From positions 7,843,413 through 7,907,412 of the forward strand of contig CM069598.1 of assembly GCA_035771175.1 (NCBI GenBank): a stretch of DNA of 64,000 nucleotides. Direction: 5' to 3'. The stretch is from Paratinospora sagittata (taxonomy: Eukaryota > Streptophyta > Magnoliopsida > Ranunculales > Menispermaceae). Below the pieces are notes generated by a model. That model was given only the letters and a program-made list of their open reading frames with translations. It did no database searches and had not been told where the DNA came from. Shown piece by piece: positions 11,918 to 23,020 of the stretch. A program made the position numbers and the translations under genes. Position 1 is the stretch's first letter, and each line of letters begins with the position of its first letter.

Positions 11918-13140
11918 CATCTTACATATATATATATTATCACATAGTTGGGTTGTAAGGGGAACATGGATTTTAGTTTGAGATTTTGGGTTATGAAGTG
12001 CTTGTGATATTGAGAGGATTATTTATTGTGGAATGAATAACATTAATAAATATTGTGGATGAGTATATATATATATAATTTGATTTGTAGTATATCAGGT
12101 TGTGAGAGGTTTATTTTATGGAAAGATGCTGTTAATTTTTTTTTTTGGAGATTTATGTAATTTTGTTGAGGTTGACAGTGTATTATATACTGTATATAGG
12201 ATATGAACAGTGTATAGTACACTGTGACGGTCATAATGTCAGCTTACGCCAGGCGCGTCGTGACAAAAAGGATAATTGATGATGACTTACGTAGTTTATG
12301 CCAGAAAGAAGTTGAATCATCTGTTCATGTCATTGCAAGATGTAAGATAGCTAAGGAATTGTGGACTCATGTTGCTCTTATGCTCGAAGATAAAAGGTTG
12401 GTACCATGGCTTATAGATGGGAACTTATAAGATGTTGTATTAGAAGCAAACAAGAAAGATTTGAAAATTCTCATGATCATCACATGGCCCACATGGAATG
12501 ATAGAAACAAGGTTGTTATGGAAGGGAAAGTGGATGATATTGGAGGGGTGGCCATAAGAGCTTTATCTTATCTAGCGGAATTTTTACAATACTCCGAGGA
12601 AATTGCAAGAGCATCTAGAAGTCTCAGTTGTTCTCAAAGCAAGCCGAAAACGAATGTTGACGCATGTGTGGATGAGAAGGGTGCAGTTGGTACGAGCACG
12701 GTTGTTAGAGACTACCTTGGAAATATAGTGGTGGCAAAGGCGTCATATGAGATGGGGGTCTCCATGTATTAGCAGCTGAGTTATGTGCATTGAGAATGGG
12801 GTTTGAGGTTGCTATTGAGACTGGAGTGCCCATTGATATAGTAGAGAGTGATTCCATAAACACGATTGATGAGCTCAACAAAAGTACTCGCATTAATACT
12901 GAGGTTGGTGATTTGGTAGAGAACTGCAAAGTCTATTGAACCATTGTCAGGATGTGTCTTTATTAGCTATGCCGCAAGAATGCAATAGAATTATTGATCG
13001 TCTTAGTAGATTTGGGTTATGTTTCTTTTTTTCTCATGTATGGATAGAAGAAGCTCCCCCGTAATTGCTGATGTTGTTTTTGAGGAGCCTTCTCCTTCCT
13101 CTTCTATTTATTATTGAGATGTAGGGAACTCAAAAAAAAG
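9530..13140 (+). pseudogene. Degenerate L1-type LINE (RT C-terminus to RNase H), split by a solo LTR
   Basis: Two pieces of one broken ORF2. The first, about 9530-10299, reads MNSILARFWWGEANGRSES, then 'KYFPNTTFWKAKH'-like and 'RWIIGDGREVHMF'-like text, ending in a zf-RVT stretch (CLPLKVKVFF, DNIISTKDNLRIRI). The second, about 12269-13140, continues it: IIDDDLRSLCQKEVESSVHV, then an RNase H region (TNVDACVDEKGAVGTSTVVR, IVESDSINTIDELN) with a frameshift near 12770, and ends in an A-rich tail. Stops and frameshifts make it inactive. It belongs to a different subfamily from the 2275-7741 element. The exact 5' end is unclear. Confidence 0.85.
10300..12268. mobile_element. Solo LTR (about 1.97 kb) inserted in the LINE remnant
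   Basis: The insert begins TGTAACTTCC at 10300 and ends in ...CGTCGTGACA at 12265 plus three A bases, resembling the TGTAAC/GTGACA termini of plant Ty3-gypsy LTRs. The host LINE sequence resumes immediately after. The 5-bp aggat occurs at 10295-10299 and again at 12269-12273. Removing the insert rejoins the LINE reading frame (LRIRI-IDDDL). No gag-pol coding, primer-binding site or second LTR is present, so it is a solo LTR left by recombination. It contains an (AT)n tract at about 11886-11914. The three extra A bases between the canonical CA end and the duplication leave the 3' boundary uncertain by 3 bp. The orientation is not settled. Confidence 0.75.
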
Positions 13141-14487
13141 TTTCTACTGCTAAGTAGCACTTATGCTATTCAATTATAGAATTGATGCACAAGGCTTCAG
13201 TTAATATGGAATCTTAAAATAGAACGATGTATTCAACTTTATGAATACCTTATATGTAACACTTCAACGCTTAGTAGTTGTGATTCATGAAGTAATATAA
13301 TGGCAATAGCTAAAAAACAGATCAGCTTAATTTTATTTTATTTTCTTGAAAACCAATTAACAAGCTGATAACAACAACAACAACATTAATTAATTGGCTA
13401 TCTTATCCATATTTTTATTTTATAGGTAAACTAAGACGCATGCTTAGTTATCGCACATACTTAAAAAAATTGACAAAAATGATATGTTCCTGCAGAGAAA
13501 ACAGTTATATTATTTATAAGGAAAATGCTAAAGGAAACACTGATCATAAAAATATAGATTTTGATCATCAAAACTTAATTAATTTTTGAATGATTTTGAA
13601 TCACATGTTTATCTATATGTAATTTTAAACAGTACAAACATATTGTGTGGACATAAGTTAAATTATAATTTGTTTTGAAATCACTTTATATTTTTCTAAA
13701 GTCAAGAAAGCTAAACAAGTTAATCAGTCCTTATAAGTTGTTGGGTGAGTTTGAATTTTAATTAATATTAATTTTTTCAGTTAATAACTTTTGAGCTCCA
13801 CTACAAGGCTAAGGCATAAATACTTAGAAAAATGAGAATATTGCTACTATTCAGAATCTATCTAACATAAGTGGCATTGAAGGATTGATACAAAATAGAC
13901 ATAAATTTTGGTTACATTAATTATGGTTATAGATCTAACACGAAGCACCACTGAATGAACTTGTATTGGGAGGGTCATCCTATGACCTTAAACGTTTCTG
14001 TCATGCCTAAATTTGAAAGAATTAGTTTCGTCTAAAAAAATAAAGGACATCTCTTTCATGTACCCGAAAAATCAATAACCAAAAAAATAAAATAAAAAAT
14101 GAACTTGTATCGGTTCCCATTGGGCTAAAAGAAATAGAAATAATAATAGAACAAATGTCTTGAGCCCTTCATACATGAATTAGTACTGTCGTGAAATCAT
14201 TAAAAGAAAGATAATATTGCTGCCATGTCTCACTTTAATAATTAATAATAGGTGATTGGGTGTTCATGATTATATTTTTGGACGATTCCCAAAATATATA
14301 TATATATATTTTTTTTTTGGACAATCCCACTGGCAATAAAAATAAAAAATAAAAAATAAATGAGAAGACCTCTGCCGTGATGCCCGGCCGGCTGGTCATT
14401 ACGAACAATCTCTTCGCACCAACCTCGGCAGCAACGCTTGTCTTTCTGATCTCTATTATTTTTTAAAGCACTTAAATATTCACAATA
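13141..14487. other. Intergenic, no gene recognised
   Basis: AT-rich sequence with a TA run and A/T homopolymers around 14295-14360. No coding region or bounded repeat was recognised. Confidence 0.55.
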
Positions 14488-15115
14488 TTTAGATGCGTAA
14501 AATTTGTATGAAATTAACTATTATTTGTGTTTGTGTGTAAAAGTAGCATTTAATTAGTAACATATTTTAAAAAGTAATGCTATATGTTCATTACATGTTA
14601 ATACTATTTTTTGATGTTGACATTTAATTTTTTTTGAATATTTTAAGAATGTGTCTGTATTTACGGATGCTATACAAATAATATACACACATTCTTAAAA
14701 CATTCAAGGAAACTAAGTATCGGAGAATGGTATTGAAATTTGGTGTATATAAAATATTTTTCTATTTTAAATGCCAATGTTACTTCCTCCCTCTAATATC
14801 AATAACAATTATATGAGAGTATCACCAATATTAATTAAATATATAGTACCTAATACAACTAAGAATTTAAGAGTTATAAATTCTTAGTTGTATTAGGTAC
14901 TATTAATTAGTTCTTAAGAATTTAAGAACTATTAAATAAATTATTATTTGTATTAGATACTATTAATTAATATCGGCGGTACTCCTTACATTATTATTAT
15001 TGATATTAGTAGAAGGAGGAAGCAATAATATTATTGGCATTTAAAATATGTTACTAATTAAATGCTACTTATATACATCTTTATAATTAATTTGTAATTT
15101 GTACGTATTTTGCGT
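14488..15115. mobile_element. Foldback (long inverted-repeat) element with a nested 191-bp insert
   Basis: The two halves are reverse complements over most of their length. The outer arms pair about 14490-14571 with 15043-15110 (shared 'gtagcatttaattagtaaca'). The inner arms pair about 14763-14869 with 14877-15049 (shared aaatgccaat, cttcctcc, aatatcaataa, tagtacctaatacaac). At the centre, 14844-14869 and 14877-14902 form a perfect 26-bp stem around a 7-base loop. The left arm is interrupted by 14572-14762, flanked by tattttaaa at 14563-14571 and 14763-14771, so a second small element landed inside it. No protein is coded. Family unknown. Confidence 0.7.
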
Positions 15116-16094
15116 AGCCCATATGTCAATTATAATGTAAAATATTCTTACGAAAGTGAAGAATCTTGAATTATAAAAATAGAAATAAAATTAATTAGTC
15201 AAATAACAAAACAAACCAATAATAATACACACAATTACCAAGTCTCACATAAAGAGCATCCGTGCATCCACCAATTTGGACCGGTCCTTGTAGTGCTTGT
15301 GGGGTTGATAATTGATTTTGTCATCTTCCCCGACACTACAATATTTTTAAGCTCTCAGTAGCACGCAGAGCCATCTGCAACATACATCACGGATAACAAC
15401 ACGAACACGGCTGCTTACATGAGCTAAGCCATGAGCTCAGCCTCTCCAACACGATCGATCTTAGCTAGCCCCGGCCCTTCACCTCTCCCACACATGGAAT
15501 ACTTACTTGTCCTTCACTCATTTCAACTACTGATCTACCCGTATCTATCTCTTAATCTATCTATCTATCTATCTATCTAAACTAACTAATTATATATATT
15601 ATCTCATTCTTTTTTATTTTTATATCTATTAGATTGAAAAATATTAAATTAGATAGTGTATACATTGAGACGCGTAACACACACCTAACTAATAGAAATG
15701 CTTGAGAATTGAAAATATATAAGTCCATTAGATAATCAACATCAACATTGAGCCATGTGTATCGAACAACTTTAGTTGCCCACGTAAACTTGGTACCGAG
15801 TGCACTCTAAAGAGTTTAAGGTTTAGGATAGTTGGACTTTGTTATAAGATTTGTCCAAAAAAAAGGAACGTGTATTCTTTTTCCAAGAAAAGGAAAGGTT
15901 ATTTTTTACAATTAATGTACATGTACAAATGATTTGTCTTTTCAGTTTCCTCCTTCCATCTTCATTCTTCTAGACTTATAGTCCCTCGTCTTCTCATCCC
16001 TCTTCCTATCTAGCTATAGCTGCATCTTCCCAATTGTAACAAAAACAGAAGAACCAGCTATAGCTAGTACAAGCAGAAAGTTTACACCAAGAAC
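15116..16094 (+). other. Upstream region of the MATE gene, with an ATCT microsatellite
   Basis: No gene is seen. An (ATCT)n tract lies at about 15555-15579. Pyrimidine-rich leader-like sequence runs from about 15945 to the start codon at 16095. No convincing TATA box was found, so the transcription start is not placed. Confidence 0.45.
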
Positions 16095-19000
16095 ATGACA
16101 TCAAATTCACCAAACGATGAAGAGGTTGTTCTACATCAACCTCTCTTGAATCCCAATTCCAAATCAGGATCTTGTTTAGATCATGGTGATCAGAGTCCTC
16201 AAGATCATGCTGATGACGATCAGGTTCCATTGCTCCTTCCAAAACAATCATCAGCTCATGAAACCCATCTTAGCGTTCAACTTGAAAGAATATTATCAAA
16301 CACAGATATGAACTACTTCGATAGATTCAAATCAGCCATTTCCATTGAAATGAAGCTTCTCATCCACCTCGCCGCCCCCGCCGTTATCGTTTACATGATT
16401 AATTACCTCATGTCCATGTCCACCCAGATCTTCTCCGGCCATCTCGGCAACCTCGAGCTCGCTGCCGCTTCTCTAGGCAACACAGGAATTCAAATCTTTG
16501 CTTATGGCCTAATGGTAATTAATTCCTACTCATATATTTCTTTAGAAATTCTAAAAGAATCCAAAATACATACCTAAATTCATACTCAAGGTGATGTAGT
16601 AAACGGTGAGTGGTTTGGGTATGTATTTTTGGTCGTTTTGGCATTAATGCTTGTAGTAATTCTACTACATCAGCTTCGGTATGAATTTGAGTATGTATTT
16701 TAAATCGTTTTCACGTTTCCAGTAACTTCTTATATATTGTACATGTAAATGGTTGTGCAACCGAACTTAATCAAATCATCATCTTCTTCTTCTCTGTAGC
16801 TTGGCATGGGAAGTGCAGTTGAAACACTTTGTGGGCAAGCATATGGAGCTGGAAAATACGAAATGCTTGGTGTATATCTTCAAAGATCAGCGATTTTGTT
16901 AATTGCTACAGGGATTCCACTTGCTATAATCTATGCTTTTTCAAAGCCCATCTTGATATTACTAGGTCAATCACCGGATATTGCATCGGCGGCTGCGATT
17001 TTCGTTTACGGCCTAATTCCTCAGATTTTTGCATACGCAGTGAATTTCCCAATTCAGAAATTCATGCAAGCTCAAACCATCGTTGCTCCTAGTGCTTATA
17101 TATCAACTGCCACTTTGTTCTTGCATGTTTTATTAACTTGGCTCGCTGTGTACAAGATTGGGCTTGGATTGCTTGGTGCTTCTCTGGTTTTGAGCTTCTC
17201 TTGGTGGGTTATTGTTGGAGGGCAGTTTGTTTACATAGTGAAGAGCGAAAAGTGTAAGCAAACTTGGAATGGTTTCTCCATTAAAGCTTTCTCTGGATTG
17301 CCCGAGTTCTTGAAATTGTCGACCGCGTCCGCTGTCATGTTGTGTTTGGAGACTTGGTATTTTCAGATTCTGGTTCTTATTGCTGGGTTGCTACCGAATC
17401 CTGAGCTTGCCTTAGATTCTCTTTCTATTTGGTGAGTCTTATTAATTTAAATTTTATTTTATATTTTAGTAATTTTCACTTTACGGAAATAATCTAAAAT
17501 ACATATTCCAAAATATACTCAAGACTTAACAATACACCATATCACCTCGTCACCACAAGAAAATAAAAATAAAATAAAAAATATTTTTCAAGATGAAATC
17601 ACTTTTGGGACCAGAAACAAATATTATTCTAATTATAAAAAGTATAATATATGCTGAACTATAAAATTGTATCCATTAAATTATTTATTAAAAAGAAATA
17701 AAAAATAAAAAATGAGATGATGCGTAAAATATTCACATCTATGGACTGGGGTAGTTGTTCTGCAAATTTTTGTAGTAAGAACAAATGGCGTTTTTCAATG
17801 TATATAGCCGTACCCTGTATCGTAATAGGCAGGTGCCAGGAGCTTTTATTGTTACGTTGATGCCCTCCTTACTATCTTTAATTGTCCTTCAATTAATTGA
17901 ACCACAGGCACATGGGTGTGCTTCAATTTCGAGCTAGCCTCAATTAATCCCCTCTGTGTACTCTTGCCTATTCAAATTGTGAGGGCTACCTTCTAATAAC
18001 TGATGATATAATTAACAACCAAATTAAATTAAGGACCACCTTCAGTACACATGCAATTGAGTCCCTTAAATTATCTTTGATCTCGAGCCGCCTAATTAAT
18101 ACATCTTAAGGATGATCATATTTCTGTTTTTATTTTTATATTTTTGACAATTTCAGTTTAATATTAGTACGACAACAGTTTGATGGCCATTGAGTAGATT
18201 ATTTGAATTGCGGGAATTAACTATGATATTGATATACATTAGTCTAATGTCTTCTTAATTTTTAATGGGTGACGATGGATTCTGCCAAATTCACTTTGCA
18301 GCACCACAATATCCGGATGGGTGTTCATGATTTCAGTTGGATTCAACGCAGCTGCAAGGTCAGTATATAATATTTGTATAAACTTATGACCCATCTCCTA
18401 TATCATATATATGTATACTTAATTTATTACTATCAATCAATTTAGTTAATTTGCATCTTTTTGACTAATTAATTATACAATTATTACATGATGACGATGA
18501 TGACGACGAAACTATTATTATTATTATTAAATCTTTCTAATGTATTAATTTTCTGACTCATTAATATTGATATGAATTTATAGTGTGCGAGTGGGCAATG
18601 AATTGGGTGCTGGACATCCAAAATCAGTTGCATTCTCGGTGGTGGTGGTGAATGTCTTGTCTTTCATCATCTCTGTGATTGCAGCAATTGTGGTGATGTT
18701 ACTTCGTGATGTCCTTAGTTACGCCTTCACTGAGGGTGAAACCGTTGCACATGCCGTCTCCGACCTCTGCCCACTTCTGGCCATTACCCTCGTTCTCAAC
18801 GGCATCCAACCTGTCTTATCCGGTATGTTGTAACTTTTGAAAAAAAAAAAAAAAAGGAAATTTTATTTACTTTACCAAAATAATATAATTACACGTGCAA
18901 CTATATATTTACATATATTATAAGATACGTAAAATGAAAAGAAATACTCTTTTTTTCATAAAGTCAATAGTATTGAGGGACCCACCTTTACTAATCTCTT

Positions 19001-20539
19001 GGGCATAATCATAAATATTCAAGAACGTTATTATGTAAGTGGGGCAGGTTCGAACTCAAAATTTATTTTATAACAGAACGTTATACCCTTCAACTCCGCC
19101 ACTGATAAAGAGAAATACTCTCAGAACTTCAAAAAGTGTACTTGACTGATGTACTCGCTCCAGTCCTTCAAATCAACACGAAATAGTGTATGAGACATTA
19201 TATATATATATATATATATGATCATGATATTATTTTTGCGGTATATGTATGCAGGTGTGGCTGTTGGGTGTGGATGGCAAGCTTTTGTTGCTTACGTTAA
19301 CGTTGGGTGTTACTACATCGTTGGAGTCCCATTGGGTGTTCTTCTTGGATTCAAATTTAATCTTGGAGCTAAGGTATAATTAATCATCAAATTTTAGATT
19401 AAATACAATATCATCCTATTTTTTGTATTTTAATATTATCTTTTAATTTTGAGGTTAATTCATTAATAAAGATATTAATTAATTTCATGATTCTAATATA
19501 ATTGATAAGAATTTATTAAAATAAATAAATAAATAATGGATAAGAATTGCTTCTGTCTCCTTATATTTAAGCATTGTAGTTTTGTTGTTTACCTTTAATT
19601 TATGGATGAAATCCATGTTTCGTCCTTTATCAAATCTTGAAATTGACGTTTCAAGATATATTTTGTATTTATATGTGTATATAATTTAATTTCTTGTAAG
19701 TTTATTCACGAAATTTGTATAATTATAAAATTGACAATTAAAACTAGAAGAAAATGTTACTAATAAGTAACATATATATGATTTGTTTGTATGAAATAAT
19801 GCAGGGAATATGGTCAGGCATGATTGGAGGCACGTTTATGCAGACCCTCATTCTTATTTGGATCACCTATAAGACGGACTGGAATAAGGAGGTAAAGATA
19901 TTAATTAATTTTCTACCTTCAAATTATATATATTAATTTTCTTATATACATTTATCTCATTATATATCCCTTTTTGCTTATAACTGGTTGAAAAACCGAA
20001 CATAAATGATTAAGGCACATGTCTTCGACATTTGATCGATTTTAGCCAAATAACTTATAATGTACATTAGATGTCCTTAAATCATATCAAATGCGTGAGA
20101 CGAGGAAGTTATCAACTTCCTCTCAATTCATGAATAACTTCATCATCATTTCATTAATTGAATCTAGACTACACTAGGGTCAAATTTTGAAAAGTCAGAA
20201 ATATTTACTGATTTATCAAATAAACTGAGTATTTCGGCCATAGACTAAGACATGATATAAAGTCCCCCTAGACGACCCCAAGAGAGCACAACATCATTTC
20301 AAACTAATATACATCTTCAATTTCAAGCTAATTAATGATGCTTGTTCTAATTAAATAATTGGTGTCAAGTGTAGATTTACCTACACATACACACATGATT
20401 ATATATATATATATATTGTGCATATTTTCAATGATTTTGCAATGGAATAAATGTTATTTTTCAGGTTGAGGAAGCCACGAAACGGCTAAAGAAGTGGGAT
20501 AAGGATGCCAACAGTGAGATTAAACCACTTCTGGATTGA
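16095..20539 (+). CDS. DTX40-like: MATE family efflux transporter, DETOXIFICATION 40-like (7 exons)
   Basis: A multidrug and toxic compound extrusion carrier, a cation-coupled antiporter expected in the plasma membrane or tonoplast; its substrate cannot be read from sequence. Exons: 16095-16514, 16800-17431, 18302-18358, 18584-18822, 19255-19373, 19805-19891, 20465-20539. All introns are GT-AG, the phases agree, and the total is 1,629 nt or 542 residues. The N-terminus (~85 residues) is acidic and cytosolic. Then come twelve expected membrane segments with MATE hallmarks: [78 protein letters not shown], and the C-terminal [12 protein letters not shown] typical of DTX40. The Arabidopsis relative is slightly shorter at the N-terminus. 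A possible AATAAA lies at 20830-20835. Confidence 0.93.
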
Positions 20540-22765
20540 AGGAAGGATATAATCTGTTGATTTGCCAATTTGTCAAAGGCCATTCTGAGTCTGCCAGGGG
20601 AAGGAGAGAGATAGATAGAGATTGAAGGTAATTAAGGATGTAAACGGTGAATGTTGAATGGTAATAGAATCATTTTGACAAAAAGATGCAATTTCCTATT
20701 GGGAAATTCCCAATAAGAAACTGCATTTCTTGTTAGAATAACTTTTCTTGGTTATTTAATGCAATGAATAATGATAATATAGGATTAATCATCAATGCAT
20801 TATTAGATTGTATGGTGCTTCTCACATACAATAAAACAATGTCTTACAGGTACAGCACAGCAGATCTATTACTATTTCCCATCAATTTCACGTCAACTTT
20901 TTCCCTATTAAGATAATTACACCATCTTATCTATTAGATAAAAAAAAAAAAGAAATCTGTTCTCTTTTCTGCACAAAAAATATCTTCTCATTCCAATCTC
21001 CTTTGACAAAAGTATATTGCGTACGGAGTCCCCAGAAAAGCATGTTCCGTGTTCCATCTCTTTATAATAATGTTGGGTTTTTCTCTCCAACTCTACTTTC
21101 GTGGGGTAAACAATCTCTGAAAAAGTAGCATGACATTGCAACCATCTCCACACATAATAAAGTTGATGCTAGGTTGTGTGGGGTTGAAATGTGGCTATAT
21201 ATATATATATATATATATGGGTAGCAAAGAAGCTAGAGATATATGGTAAGGTTTTGCTTAATTAAGTCTGAGCTGTTACACAAAAGATTGTAACAAGGTT
21301 TACAAGTAAAAAACAGCATGGGCTGATGAAGTTCAAAGAAGGTGGCGGCCTCATGCTAAACATATAGCATTCTCGATGAATCTTACAAAGAAAGCAACGA
21401 CGTATAAAGCTATCTTACGCAAGCCTTTATGTTATTATGTACACCATTCAGGGTTTCATTGACTACATGCAGTAGTAATCGAAATTGAGAAATTTCAAAC
21501 GGAGGCTCCGGTTTGTGTTCAAGTGCCAATAATCCAACAAAAAATTAAAATATATATATAATCCACATGCTTAGCATTGGTTGCAAGCTACTTGAAAAGC
21601 AGCTAATTAAATCACAAAAAAATACTCTTTACATTATAAAAAAATCACTAATTTCTATTTTTAATAATACAATAATATAATCGTACCAAAATGCCCATAT
21701 TTTTTTTCCAATTTTGTCTCGATCACACATGACTGAACCAAAATGTAGTTGTTCGGCACTGAGCCATCCATATTTTGCTTTTTTTTTTTATGTTTTAACT
21801 ATATTAAAAAAAAATTATACGGTTCAATTGGTAAAAATAAAACCCAAATATAAGATTTTGTTGTCTCTAACCGAACTATCGTAATCAATTCAGTATCGCA
21901 TGTCCAAACTGATCACGGTCCCGTTTTTCCCATGATAATTTCCTCAGACACCCGAAAACATTTTTCACAAACAAAAACATGACAACATACCGTTTTAACA
22001 ACAAATCTCTTATCGATTTAGTGATTTTTGTTCAAAATTTCAAATCAGCCTTTCATGTCAAAAAAAATAATACAAAATTTGCCAAAACCACCAATTTTTC
22101 CGCTAAAGATGAGATAATAACAAAAAAATATGTGATTTTGAAGGTTTTGAGTGTAGTGATTTAAAATTTTTAGAATTGAGAATGAAAAAAAAAATAAAAA
22201 AGATGTGTTGGAAACAATAGGGTTGGGTTGGAGGGAGATGAATTTATTTGAATTTATAAGAAGGATATTTAAAAAAGTTTAATGTGGTAAGGATATCATT
22301 TTAACAAATTTTTGTAATAGGAATAAAATGTCGTGAAAATAGCCTTTTTGTTATAGTTTATCTAGCTGCCCCCTAGATGAATGATAGACAGCAAGTAAAA
22401 CAATACTTTTCTTACAACAGAATGAATACAAAATGTTTTCTTTGCCTTTTCATCTTTAATAAAACTACAATAAGGAGGGGAGCTGGAATTAGTGGTTCAT
22501 GATCCCATTCCTAAGAAGACATATGGGATGCCATGAGACCGACAAAAAGGGACTGAAATACATCAAACAAAACATGATGAATGGCTCACAAAAACTCGAC
22601 TATAGGAAACACACTTAAAATCAGAAACCTTGGGACTACTACTCGTGGATCTGTGCTACTAGTATAAGATCATTTAAGGTAACAAAAGGTGATATATATA
22701 TTATGTCATTGAACAAAAAGAAAGAAAAGGAAGAAAAGGGATCCATGCCTCTTACAGGGATAACC
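20540..22765. other. Intergenic region 3' of the MATE gene
   Basis: Holds the MATE 3' UTR with a candidate poly(A) signal at 20830-20835, a hairpin at 20687-20725, and an (AT)n tract at about 21195-21218. The last bases, from about 22690, are probably 3' UTR of the minus-strand gene ending at 22766. A 78-residue minus-strand frame at 20917-21153 has no recognised domain and is not called. Confidence 0.5.
20687..20725. repeat. Short hairpin in the MATE 3' UTR
   Basis: Arms 20687-20704 and 20708-20725 are reverse complements at 16 of 18 positions around a 3-base loop. It lies about 150 bases after the stop codon, so it would be transcribed. The arms are too short for a typical plant miRNA precursor; a remnant of a small element or an RNA structure are both possible. 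Confidence 0.55.
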
Positions 22766-22865
22766 TCAGTCTGTCTCTGTGTTGTCAGGACTATTTGGTT
22801 GATTGGAATCACTAGAGTCTTCCTGCGTAGATGGAGACTTGGATCTCAAAATATGCTTGCATGCC
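22766..22865 (-). CDS. Last exon of an unrecognised gene, truncated by the assembly gap
   Basis: On the minus strand a pyrimidine/AG acceptor (tgtatttcag) precedes a 100-nt open exon. It encodes A-C-K-H-I-L-R-S-K-S-P-S, then a Ser/Asp/Asn/Gln-rich tail ending NTETD and TGA. The phase leaves one base to complete the previous codon. The other two frames hit stops early. The composition, a basic patch followed by an acidic Ser-rich tail, looks like a genuine C-terminus, but I do not recognise the family. Upstream exons must lie in or beyond the N run at 22921-23020, only about 55 bases away. Confidence 0.55.
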
Positions 22866-22920
22866 CTGAAATACAGTTGATCACACAGATAAAGCATAAC
22901 TAGTCAGAGACCAGGGATTC

Positions 22921-23020
22921 NNNNNNNNNNNNNNNNNNNNNNNNNNNNNNNNNNNNNNNNNNNNNNNNNNNNNNNNNNNNNNNNNNNNNNNNNNNNNNNN
23001 NNNNNNNNNNNNNNNNNNNN
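22921..23020. other. Assembly gap of 100 N
   Basis: Exactly 100 N, the conventional placeholder for a gap of unknown size. Coding sequence is open at its right edge (kinase, plus strand), and an intron of the minus-strand gene sits at its left edge. The missing DNA must include the 5' parts and promoters of two divergently transcribed genes, so it is probably much longer than 100 bases. Confidence 0.97.

Noticed and set aside
12224..12430. 68-residue frame beginning MTVIMSAYARR
   Set aside because: The first 15 residues are the end of the solo LTR and the rest is LINE remnant; the frame is a junction artefact.
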